Positions 6,961-12,898 of a stretch of DNA of 12,898 nucleotides are shown here, piece after piece; the stretch's first letter is position 1; each line of letters opens with the position of its first letter. Both the position numbers and the translations under genes were made by a program. Origin of the DNA: Candidatus Daviesbacteria bacterium RIFCSPLOWO2_02_FULL_41_8 (lineage in GTDB: Bacteria; Patescibacteriota; Microgenomatia; Daviesbacterales; UBA10151); contig MFDZ01000040.1 of assembly GCA_001777455.1 (NCBI GenBank), positions 16,360 to 29,257 of the forward strand. The letters run 5' to 3'. The notes beneath the pieces were generated by a model. The model did no database searches, was not told the origin of the DNA, and saw only the letters and a list, made by a program, of their open reading frames with translations.

Positions 6961-6999
6961 AGGTGTCAATATCTGTTCACCTTCCAGGTGTCTGCGTAG
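6961..6999 (+). repeat. REP-like element, right copy
   Basis: On the plus strand it is AGGTGTC, a 10-nt spacer, CACCT, TCC, AGGTGTC, then TGCGTAG. It is the inverted partner of the left copy, and CACCT/AGGTG gives a 5-bp stem. It lies 15 bases from the end of the convergent GT-C gene. Confidence 0.65.
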
Positions 7000-7013
7000 A
7001 GTAATCAAATGGA

Positions 7014-8177
7014 TTAGTTGAAGGCTGATAGGTTAGGAATGGGGGCTGTGTTTGCCAGCAGAAAATTTTGGGCATAAAGGTAAATTGCCAAAAGTATGAT
7101 CGGCAAGATAATTTTAAACTCCCGGCTGGTGAGGGTTTTCTCAAATGCAATTAAAATAAACGGGCTGACCGGTAAAAGGTAGCGGCTGATATCGCGGTGG
7201 GCAATTAAAGTAGAGGCGACAAGATAGGTTAAAACAAAAAAAGCCAGCGGGTAAAGCTTTTGTTTTAAGAGCATCACCCCCCCCAAAAATCCCAGAATAA
7301 AAATATAAATAATATCTTCCAGCCAAATATCCCCCACCCAAAATTGAAATTTATTAAATACCTGAAAAGGCGGAAAAGTCAGGTGAATATTATCACCGCT
7401 TTTAAAGTAGGCAAAAAAATCTTGGTATGAGATTGAATACCAAGAAAATATCAACAGTAGTCCAAACGGAATCAGTAGTAACGGTGAATATGTAGCGATT
7501 ATTCGAATAATCGAAACAAACGACATCTTTGTTTTAATAGTTTTCCAAATCACAAAAAGAAGCAATGCTAGAAAAAGTAAAATCCCGGGCGGCCTGGTTA
7601 GCTGAGCCGCCAGTCCGAAGATTCCTGCCATTACTATATTTGCAAATTTTCCGGAATTTTCAAATTTCATAAAGAAATATACGGCCGTAAAAATGAAAAA
7701 AATGAATGTTGGTTCGGAAGAGCCGACACTGTGAACGATTAGCCATCTGGCAGGCAAAATTAAGAATATGAAAGATAAAAACAGCGGATGATTACTGAGC
7801 TTGAAATTTTTTACCAGAAAGTAGAAAGCCCAGGATGCGGCAATGGTAGAAAGAAGTGATACTAAAAGCATTGATTTTAGAAAACCTAAAAACGGCGCAA
7901 AAATATATATCAGAACACTGTATCCGGGAAAATGAGAAGCAAAATAATTGGCCGGTAAGGACAACGGAAGAGTGGAGATAGCGGTCGGATTATAAAAAGT
8001 TTTGGCAATTACCACATACTCCAAGCCGTCGAAATTACGGTAAATTGTGGCAAATCCTTCTGTAAACGATAATCCCCACAGATTGGGTACAGATAATAAA
8101 TGAGGCAGCCAGATTAAAAAAGCGGCAACCAGAGTTAGTATTGCTAAGATAGCGCAATCCTTTACTGATTTAGTCAT
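7014..8177 (-). CDS. GT-C fold membrane glycosyltransferase (PIG-V/mannosyltransferase-like)
   Basis: An integral membrane protein of 387 residues with about ten hydrophobic segments, the first at about 9-29. GT-C enzymes use polyprenyl-phosphate sugars on the outer face of the membrane. The first outer loop carries an acidic motif, YRNFDGLEYVVIA (46-58, D50), followed by SHFPGYSVLI (81-90). SSEPTFIF (153-160) and LTRPPGILL (193-201) also fit the PIG-V/GT-C pattern, as does the helix end HRDISRYLLPVSPF (330-343). The exact family and sugar are uncertain. A run of eight G (plus-strand C at 7277-7284) encodes L298-G299-G300 and could slip. It is transcribed divergently from the 722-aa gene, with only 49 bp between starts, and a TGC-TATGAT box lies 7 nt before its ATG. 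Confidence 0.78.
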   Translation of the reverse strand: MTKSVKDCAILAILTLVAAFLIWLPHLLSVPNLWGLSFTEGFATIYRNFDGLEYVVIAKTFYNPTAISTLPLSLPANYFASHFPGYSVLIYIFAPFLGFLKSMLLVSLLSTIAASWAFYFLVKNFKLSNHPLFLSFIFLILPARWLIVHSVGSSEPTFIFFIFTAVYFFMKFENSGKFANIVMAGIFGLAAQLTRPPGILLFLALLLFVIWKTIKTKMSFVSIIRIIATYSPLLLIPFGLLLIFSWYSISYQDFFAYFKSGDNIHLTFPPFQVFNKFQFWVGDIWLEDIIYIFILGFLGGVMLLKQKLYPLAFFVLTYLVASTLIAHRDISRYLLPVSPFILIAFEKTLTSREFKIILPIILLAIYLYAQNFLLANTAPIPNLSAFN

Positions 8178-8184
8178 CTATCAA

Positions 8185-8193
8185 ATCATAGCA
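8185..8193 (-). promoter_or_regulatory. extended -10 promoter of the GT-C gene, probably leaderless
   Basis: On the minus strand TGC-TATGAT (5 of 6 to TATAAT, with the extended TG) ends 7 nt before the ATG at 8177. Transcription would start at or next to the start codon. No -35 box is clear. Confidence 0.5.
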
Positions 8194-8209
8194 GAAAAAC
8201 GGGTTTGTA

Positions 8210-8218
8210 TGCTACACT
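8210..8218 (+). promoter_or_regulatory. extended -10 promoter of the GT2/GT-C fusion gene, probably leaderless
   Basis: TGC-TACACT, with the extended TG, ends 8 nt before the ATG at 8227. It mirrors the layout of the divergent gene, and no ribosome binding site is seen. The overlap of the two promoters within 49 bp suggests joint control. Confidence 0.45.
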
Positions 8219-8226
8219 TTAACTAA

Positions 8227-10395
8227 ATGAGCATTGATTCACTTTCCGTCTTTTTTCCCTGTATTAACGAGGAAGGCAACATTGAAAACGGCGTCAAAAA
8301 AGCAGAAGATGTTTTAAAAAAGCTTAAGCTTAAATATGAAATTATCATTGTTGACGACGGATCAACGGATAAAACCGGCGAGATCGCAGACCGGCTGGCC
8401 CGCCAAAATCCCCTTATCCGGGTTATTCATCATCCGCGGAATTTGGGATACGGGGAAGCGCTAAAGTCCGGTTTTTACAATGCCCGCTATGACACCATTG
8501 TTTATACGGACGGGGATGGACAGTTTGATTTTTCTGAAGTTACTAAATTACTGGAGAAAATTAGAGATTACGATGTGGTCATCGGTTACAGAATAAAACG
8601 GCAGGATTCACTCCTCCGGAAATTATTCGGTAAGGGCTGGAGGCTTTCACTGCTGGCAATGTTCGGATTAACTCTCAAAGATGTTGATTGCGGTTTTAAA
8701 ATGGTGCGCAAAGCAGTATTGGAGAAAATTTCCCACCTTAAATCTCAAAGAGGAGCGATGATTAATGCGGAACTTGCGATCAAAGCTAAAAAGGCCGGTT
8801 TTAGGATCGGACAGGTAGGAGTAAATCATTTTGCCAGGTTAAGCGGCAAACCAACAGGAGCAAATTTAATGGTGATATTTAAATCGTATCTCGATCTTTT
8901 AAGATTGTGGTGGAAAATAAAAGACCAGAAAAGTTTATTTATTTTATTGGTAGGTATTTTACTGCTGGCGGCATTTTTGAGGTTTTACCGGCTTCCGGAA
9001 TATATGACTTTTTTAGGGGATGAAGGACGTGATGCAATTGTTATAAAAAATATGCTGGTTAATCACCATTTTCCTTTAATCGGGCCGCCAACCTCCGTAG
9101 GCAATATTTATTTAGGTCCGCTTTACTATTATATGATGGCAGTCTCGATGGTGGTTTTTTGGTTAAACCCGGTGGCAGCTGCCGGCATGAATGCTGCAAT
9201 AGGAATTTTAACGGTAGCCTTTATTTACTATCTCGGGAAATCCTGGTTTAGCCGGCAAGCAGGCCTGATAGCTGCATATTTGTATACCATATCACCGGTA
9301 ACTATTATTTATTCCCGGTCTTCCTGGAATCCCAATCCGGCGCCGCTTTTTGCCTTGTTGGCAATTCTGGGTTTTTATAAAGCGCAAGGAACCGGCAATT
9401 TTTTCTGGTTGATATTAACCGGGGCCGCGGTTGCTGCGGCAGCTCAAATGCACTACCTGGCCCTGATTTTAATCCCGGTATTTATTATATTGTGGTTATT
9501 AGGTGTCTTCGTTGTGCACCTTCCGGGTGTCCGTATAAAACATGTTGTTGGCGGTACACTTGGCGGGATTTTGGCTTTTTTGGCTGTAATGTCCCCACTC
9601 GTTTGGTTTGACTTAAGACATAACTTTTTAAACTACCGGGCCGTCACTGAATTGTTAAACAGTGGCAGTGCAATTAAAGCTGATATATTTGCCAATATTG
9701 CAAGAATTCCTTCTCTTTATACTAATAATTTGATCGGCAGATATATCACGGGAGAGAATTTCTATTTAACGCTAATCGTATCCTTAATGATCCTTGCGGT
9801 GTTGGTATACAAGCTTTCATCCTGGCCCAAATTTGTTTTGGGTATCTGGTTAATTGTAGGTTTGCTCGGACTTACCTTTTACCAGCAAAATATTTATGAC
9901 CACTATTTAGGATTTTTAAATCCGGTACCGTTTTTACTCTTGGGAGCGGTTGTATTTTATATATCTAAACTAAATACCGGAAGACGGATTGCAAATGGAG
10001 TGGTTGTAGCTTTACTTGTGGCCTTAACATTTGTAAATTTACAAAGAAACCCGCTTTTGAATCCGCCGAATAACCAGTTAAAAAGAACTCAGAATGTGGC
10101 GAAATTTATTATCAGCCGGAGCGGTAATGCCGATTTCAATTTTGCCCTGATCGCCAAAAGCAACTATGATTCTGCGTATCAGTTTTATCTGGAACGGTTC
10201 GGCCATAAACCAAAGCAGGTGCCTTTTGATATTACCGAACAGCTGTTTGTGGTTTGCGAGGATCAGGTTTGTGATCCAACTCATAACGCCAAATATGAAG
10301 TGGTGGCTTTCGGGTGGTCAAAAGTGGAGTGGATGCAGGAGGTTTACGGAGTTAAAATATATAAATTAGTTCACAATCCGTCAGGAAAACCATAA
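8227..10395 (+). CDS. two-domain glycosyltransferase: GT2 polyprenyl-phosphate sugar synthase fused to a GT-C membrane domain
   Basis: A 722-residue protein. Residues 1-230 form a GT2 domain of the DPM1/ArnC type: PCINEEGNI (11-19), VDDGSTDKTGE (42-52), TDGDGQFD (94-101, metal site) and DCGFKMVRK (154-162). It should load a sugar onto polyprenyl phosphate. From 236 on there are about eleven hydrophobic segments with a GT39/ArnT-like first loop, FLGDEGRDA (262-270, D265 and E266), and a PTSVGNIYLGPLYYYM stretch (288-303). The DLRHN motif (462-466) and a soluble end (about 605-722) follow. One chain may thus make and use the same lipid-linked sugar, which is inference. Residues 426-435 are encoded by a REP-like element (9501-9531) inside a loop between helices. 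The next GT2 gene follows after 34 bases. Confidence 0.88.
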   Translation: MSIDSLSVFFPCINEEGNIENGVKKAEDVLKKLKLKYEIIIVDDGSTDKTGEIADRLARQNPLIRVIHHPRNLGYGEALKSGFYNARYDTIVYTDGDGQFDFSEVTKLLEKIRDYDVVIGYRIKRQDSLLRKLFGKGWRLSLLAMFGLTLKDVDCGFKMVRKAVLEKISHLKSQRGAMINAELAIKAKKAGFRIGQVGVNHFARLSGKPTGANLMVIFKSYLDLLRLWWKIKDQKSLFILLVGILLLAAFLRFYRLPEYMTFLGDEGRDAIVIKNMLVNHHFPLIGPPTSVGNIYLGPLYYYMMAVSMVVFWLNPVAAAGMNAAIGILTVAFIYYLGKSWFSRQAGLIAAYLYTISPVTIIYSRSSWNPNPAPLFALLAILGFYKAQGTGNFFWLILTGAAVAAAAQMHYLALILIPVFIILWLLGVFVVHLPGVRIKHVVGGTLGGILAFLAVMSPLVWFDLRHNFLNYRAVTELLNSGSAIKADIFANIARIPSLYTNNLIGRYITGENFYLTLIVSLMILAVLVYKLSSWPKFVLGIWLIVGLLGLTFYQQNIYDHYLGFLNPVPFLLLGAVVFYISKLNTGRRIANGVVVALLVALTFVNLQRNPLLNPPNNQLKRTQNVAKFIISRSGNADFNFALIAKSNYDSAYQFYLERFGHKPKQVPFDITEQLFVVCEDQVCDPTHNAKYEVVAFGWSKVEWMQEVYGVKIYKLVHNPSGKP
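9501..9531 (+). repeat. REP-like element inside the GT2/GT-C coding region
   Basis: AGGTGTC, a 9-nt spacer, CACCT, TCC, GGGTGTC. It matches the minus-strand reading of the left RAYT flank at 25 of 31 positions; three of the six mismatches are the loop, which reads TCC instead of GGA. Against the right flank, the conserved blocks match at 21 of 22 bases. It is read in frame as GVFVVHLPGV. Confidence 0.7.
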
Positions 10396-10398
10396 TTA

Positions 10399-10423
10399 GA
10401 ATTAAGAATTATGAATTAAGAAT
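10399..10423 (+). repeat. short direct repeat before the ALG5-like gene
   Basis: GAATTAAGAAT occurs at 10399-10409 and again at 10413-10423, separated by three bases, filling most of the 34-bp gap before the ATG at 10430. No ribosome binding site is visible there. Confidence 0.6.
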
Positions 10424-10429
10424 AAAAAT

Positions 10430-11167
10430 ATGACAAACCTCTCGATAGTAATACCGACATATAATGAATCAGCAAATATTAAAAGGGGAGTGTTAGATGA
10501 GGTGGCAAATTATTTAAATGGTATTAAGACTGATTATGAAGTGATTGTAGTGGATGATGGTTCATCGGATGATTCGGTAGTTTTAATTAAGAAATTTATT
10601 TCCCGCCACAAGGAATTTAGATTAATTCAAAACCCCCACGGCGGAAAGGCAAATACCGTAATGACGGGGATGTTGGCAGGGAAAGGAGAAATAATTCTGT
10701 TTACCGATATGGATCAGGCAACCCCGATTACTCAAATTGAAAAATTCCTGCCGGAATTTGAAAAGGGGGTTGATATTGTGATCGGTTCAAGAAGCGGCAG
10801 AAAGGGAGCGCCCCTGATCCGGAAATTATCAGCCTGGGGATTTGCCCTGCTCCGGGGATTAATCTTAGGATTACCTTTTAAAGATACCCAGTGCGGGTTT
10901 AAAGCATTCAGCAAAGCCTCGATTGATAAGATTGTGCCTAAAATAAAAAACGAATGGGGGGTGGTGCACTTTAAGGGTGGGGCGGTAAATGCCGGGTTTG
11001 ATGTGGAACTTTTGTATCTGGCCAAAAAATATGGGTTTAAAATTGCCGAAGTCCCGGTGGAGTGGAATTATGTGGATACTGAGCGGGTACAGGTGGTTAA
11101 GGATGCCATGGCAGCGATTTATGATATGCTTCGGATCAGGTGGAACGATCTGGTAAGGAAATATTAA
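10430..11167 (+). CDS. GT2 dolichyl/polyprenyl-phosphate sugar transferase (ALG5/DPM1-like)
   Basis: A stand-alone 245-residue GT2 enzyme expected to transfer glucose, mannose or a similar sugar from a nucleotide to polyprenyl phosphate on the cytoplasmic face. Seen: PTYNESANI (9-17), VVDDGSSDDS (40-49), GGKANTVMTGM (71-81), TDMDQATPI (92-100, the DxD site; ALG5-type enzymes read DADGATP here), IGSRSGRKGAP (118-128), KDTQCGFKAF (151-160) and the late VPVEWNYVDTERV block. It has no long membrane domain; the C-terminal part is amphipathic. The gene follows the GT2/GT-C fusion and precedes another GT-C gene, so its lipid-linked product may feed one or both. The donor sugar cannot be decided from sequence. 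The lack of a ribosome binding site suggests coupling or an A-rich leader. Confidence 0.9.
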   Translation: MTNLSIVIPTYNESANIKRGVLDEVANYLNGIKTDYEVIVVDDGSSDDSVVLIKKFISRHKEFRLIQNPHGGKANTVMTGMLAGKGEIILFTDMDQATPITQIEKFLPEFEKGVDIVIGSRSGRKGAPLIRKLSAWGFALLRGLILGLPFKDTQCGFKAFSKASIDKIVPKIKNEWGVVHFKGGAVNAGFDVELLYLAKKYGFKIAEVPVEWNYVDTERVQVVKDAMAAIYDMLRIRWNDLVRKY

Positions 11168-11238
11168 TAATTTTAGAAATAGGTATTCTAGACAAAGTAT
11201 ATACGATCGTTGGTAGTTTGATGCAAAAGATATGGCAG

Positions 11239-11269
11239 TAGACATTTTTGGGCTGGGAGTTGATATAAT
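11239..11269 (+). promoter_or_regulatory. distal promoter of the last GT-C gene
   Basis: TAGACA (11239-11244, 5 of 6 to TTGACA) and a perfect extended -10, TGA-TATAAT (11261-11269), separated by 19 bp from -35 to the hexamer. Transcription would start near 11276, inside the first palindrome. Confidence 0.5.
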
Positions 11270-11270
11270 C

Positions 11271-11287
11271 GTAAGATTACATCTTAC
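11271..11287. promoter_or_regulatory. palindrome 1, putative operator
   Basis: GTAAGAT, TAC, ATCTTAC: perfect 7-bp arms with a 3-nt spacer, directly after the distal -10. Its half-sites GTAAG and CTTAC recur in palindrome 2. Confidence 0.55.
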
Positions 11288-11293
11288 TTCTTG

Positions 11294-11312
11294 TAACTTA
11301 CAAAGTAAGTTA
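11294..11312. promoter_or_regulatory. palindrome 2, putative operator
   Basis: TAACTTAC, AAA, GTAAGTTA: perfect 8-bp arms with a 3-nt spacer, overlapping the first bases of the proximal -10. The half-site order is reversed relative to palindrome 1, and the centres are 24 bp apart. A fifth GTAAG (11318-11322) abuts the GTG start. Confidence 0.6.
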
Positions 11313-11316
11313 TAAT
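11311..11316 (+). promoter_or_regulatory. proximal -10 box, probably leaderless
   Basis: A perfect TATAAT ends 6 nt before the GTG start at 11323, so a transcript from it would begin at or next to the start codon. A bound regulator at palindrome 2 would block it. Confidence 0.5.
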
Positions 11317-11322
11317 AGTAAG

Positions 11323-12843
11323 GTGAATTACTTAGTCAGATACCGCAAAGAGATATTAATTTTCGCCGGTCTAGTTGTGTTATATTTTCTTTTTCGGTTA
11401 CCTAATTTAACCTCACAGCCGATTTTTGCGGATGAAGCTATTTATATCAGATGGGCGCAGGTGATGAGGGCTGAGCCGACACTCCGCTTTTTACCTCTAT
11501 CCGACGGCAAAACACCTTTGTTTATGTGGGCTATGATCCCGTTTCTAAAATTTTTCCATGACCCACTCTTTGCTGGCAGATTACTGTCGGTAGCTTCCGG
11601 TTTTTTTACCCTGCTGGGGGTATTTTTCTTAGCCAAAAAAGTTTTTAATATCCGGACCGCCTTTTGGGCAAGTCTGCTCTACGCAGTTACTCCTTACAGC
11701 GTTTTTTTCGACAGGATGGCTTTGGTTGATTCCATGCTGGCCGCCTTTACGGTATGGGTTGTTTTTTTTGCCGTTTGGTTGCTAGGAAGTTTAAGGCTGG
11801 ATCTTGCAATGATCTTAGGTTATTTACTTGGCGGAGCAATTTTAACAAAGACTCCAGGTTTGTTAAACCTTTTTTTTCTCCCACTGACAATAATCGGATT
11901 TAAAAGCAGAGGCGGGAGGCATACTCTAGTTAAACTGGTTATTTTATGGGGGGCGGCAATTATAATTGCCCTTATTATGTATAACTTCTTACGTTTGGGA
12001 CCGAATTTTCATATGCTATCCTCAAGAAACACGGACTATGTTTTTTCTCCGATGGAACTTATAGGCCGGCCGCTGGATCCTTTTATTCCTCATTTTAATG
12101 ATATTGCTGATTGGTTTCCGAAACTCTTAACCTGGCCGGTTTTGCTTTGCATTGCGATGGGCGCAATCTATATTCTTTACGGATTATGGCAACAATCATT
12201 CAGAGGAGTATCTTTATTGGGAGGAATAATTTTGTTTTGGGCACTTATACCGCTCCTTTTGAATATGGCGTTCCTTAGGACTTTTACTGCCCGTTATCTT
12301 TTATCCTCAATACCTTTGTTTTTAATTATTGCCGGATTCGGGGTCACGAAGCTTCTTCCGAGACTTGCATATATTAAAAGATTTCCGGTAGTTCTAATGT
12401 TGGTAGTGTTATTGCCCCTGCCCATATATTTTAATTATCTGTTAATTACTGCGCCTGAAAAAGCGCCTCTGCCGAGAGAGGAAAGAAAAGGATATTTTGA
12501 AGATTGGACAGCGGGTTATGGGTTTTCCGATATTGCCAAGTTCCTGATAGAAAAAAGAAAGACGGAAAAAGTTGTTTTAGGAACGGAAGGTTTTTTTGGG
12601 ACACTGCCGGACGGGATTCAAATTTATCTGGATAAAGCGAATATCCAAATAGTCGGAAGCACTGCAACAATTTCAGCAGAAATTAGGAATGCTGCCGAGA
12701 AAAATTTAACTTTCTTTCTTGGAAATAAATTAAACATGGCAGATAAGATAAGAGGCATTGTGCTTATTAAAGAATATCCGAAATTAAAGCCTTTAGATAA
12801 TTCTCCGCAAGACTCCAGCGTTTTGTATCAGGTATTACCTTAA
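11323..12843 (+). CDS. GT39/ArnT-like membrane glycosyltransferase (GT-C)
   Basis: A polyprenyl-phosphate-sugar dependent transferase with about eleven or twelve membrane helices in the first 380 residues (506 in total) and a soluble C-terminal part (about 380-506) likely outside the membrane. The first outer loop has the family's acidic pair, FADEAIYIRW (35-44, D37 and E38), then SDGKTPLFMW (60-69) and FFDRMALVDS (128-137), all typical of PMT/ArnT-like GT39 proteins. Later features are LTKTPGLL (in the helix near 170-180) and ARYLLSSIPLF. The acceptor may be a protein, a glycan or a lipid; sequence does not decide. The start is GTG at 11323, preceded by a TATAAT at leaderless distance and by two palindromes, so it is likely a separately controlled transcription unit rather than a continuation of the upstream GT2 gene. 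Confidence 0.85.
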   Translation: MNYLVRYRKEILIFAGLVVLYFLFRLPNLTSQPIFADEAIYIRWAQVMRAEPTLRFLPLSDGKTPLFMWAMIPFLKFFHDPLFAGRLLSVASGFFTLLGVFFLAKKVFNIRTAFWASLLYAVTPYSVFFDRMALVDSMLAAFTVWVVFFAVWLLGSLRLDLAMILGYLLGGAILTKTPGLLNLFFLPLTIIGFKSRGGRHTLVKLVILWGAAIIIALIMYNFLRLGPNFHMLSSRNTDYVFSPMELIGRPLDPFIPHFNDIADWFPKLLTWPVLLCIAMGAIYILYGLWQQSFRGVSLLGGIILFWALIPLLLNMAFLRTFTARYLLSSIPLFLIIAGFGVTKLLPRLAYIKRFPVVLMLVVLLPLPIYFNYLLITAPEKAPLPREERKGYFEDWTAGYGFSDIAKFLIEKRKTEKVVLGTEGFFGTLPDGIQIYLDKANIQIVGSTATISAEIRNAAEKNLTFFLGNKLNMADKIRGIVLIKEYPKLKPLDNSPQDSSVLYQVLP

Positions 12844-12854
12844 AATTAAGCTTT

Positions 12855-12898
12855 ATGAAGAAAACTTTTATTATTTCTGTAGTTTTAGTTTTGTTAAC
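12855..12898 (+). CDS. N-terminal start of a membrane or exported protein (partial)
   Basis: An ATG at 12855, 11 bases after the stop of the GT39-like gene, opens a frame of 14 complete codons to the window edge: MKKTFIISVVLVLL. Two lysines followed by a hydrophobic run are typical of a signal peptide or first membrane helix. No ribosome binding site is clear. The family cannot be told from this fragment; the spacing suggests cotranscription with the preceding gene. Confidence 0.55.
   Translation, partial: MKKTFIISVVLVLL

Larger units (their letters stand above)
6261..6999 (-). mobile_element. RAYT cassette: Y1 transposase between inverted REP-like elements
   Basis: A single transposase gene is bracketed by two related hairpin elements in opposite orientation, at 6261-6291 and 6961-6999. 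Perfect inverted matches between the ends are GACACCTTCC (6261-6270) with GGAAGGTGTC (6958-6967), and CGCAGACACCT (6281-6291) with AGGTGTCTGCG (6986-6996). The 13-bp palindrome-like CACCTTCCAGGTG occurs in both (6263-6275 and 6978-6990). A GTAG tetranucleotide, a motif tied to REP elements in known RAYT systems, is at 6996-6999, though on the 3' side of the plus-strand hairpin. The cassette sits between convergent genes (NUDIX on plus, GT-C on minus), a common place for REP elements. The outer limits are inferred. Confidence 0.65.

Noticed and set aside
11168..11200. Terminator after the ALG5-like gene
   Set aside because: Only a weak 5-bp AT-rich stem (TAGAA/TTCTA) with no T-run could be found.
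10871..11245. Minus-strand open frame of 124 codons
   Set aside because: It lies mostly antisense to the ALG5-like gene, shows no recognisable domain and has a composition typical of a shadow frame.
11762..11877. T8 tracts in the GT39-like gene as slippage sites
   Set aside because: T runs of 7-8 are frequent in this AT-rich genome in phenylalanine-rich helices, so they do not stand out as the G8 tract does.
1..12898. CRISPR array, tRNA, rRNA or toxin-antitoxin genes
   Set aside because: I saw no regularly spaced repeats, no tRNA-like cloverleaf or CCA end, no rRNA-like stretch and no small paired ORFs of that kind.

Overview
The window is a 12.9 kb piece of a bacterial surface-glycan or protein-glycosylation locus with moderate-to-low GC. 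It uses the standard stop set: rmlA and rmlC both end in TGA inside ATGA junctions, which argues against lineages that read TGA as an amino acid. Several traits resemble genomes of the Candidate Phyla Radiation (Patescibacteria, for example Microgenomates): very tight packing, a short RmlA, GT2 domains fused to GtrA or GT-C membrane domains, a lone Y1 REP-type transposase, and starts that look leaderless. That placement is inference; no marker gene is present.

Layout. 1-266: the end of an upstream gene and a small two-helix membrane protein. 279-3475: a compact, translationally coupled rmlA-rmlB-rmlC-rmlD operon that makes dTDP-L-rhamnose from glucose-1-phosphate. 3487-4503: a GDP-mannose 4,6-dehydratase-like enzyme. 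4601-5785: a polyprenyl-phosphate-sugar synthase (GT2) fused to a GtrA flippase-like domain. 5787-6257: a NUDIX hydrolase. 6261-6999: a REP-associated tyrosine transposase (RAYT) on the minus strand, flanked by inverted REP-like hairpin elements, lying between convergent genes. 7014-8177 (minus): a GT-C membrane glycosyltransferase with a G8 tract. 8227-10395: a GT2 plus GT-C fusion of 722 aa. 10430-11167: an ALG5/DPM1-like GT2. 11323-12843: a GT39/ArnT-like GT-C enzyme behind a promoter region with tandem palindromes. 12855-end: the start of a gene with a signal-like N terminus.

How the parts fit: the Rml and Gmd enzymes supply deoxy-sugar nucleotides. The three GT2 domains probably load sugars onto a polyprenyl phosphate. 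The GtrA domain may flip such carriers. The GT-C enzymes would then use the lipid-linked sugars on the outer face of the membrane to modify glycans or proteins.

The points most worth a second look are: (1) a third copy of the RAYT-flanking REP-like element lying in frame inside the GT2/GT-C fusion gene; (2) two palindromes built from GTAAG/CTTAC half-sites in the promoter of the last GT-C gene; (3) -10 boxes placed 6-8 nt before start codons, suggesting leaderless mRNAs; (4) a G8 tract that could switch a glycosyltransferase on and off; (5) an RmlC with an altered active-site histidine and a shortened loop.
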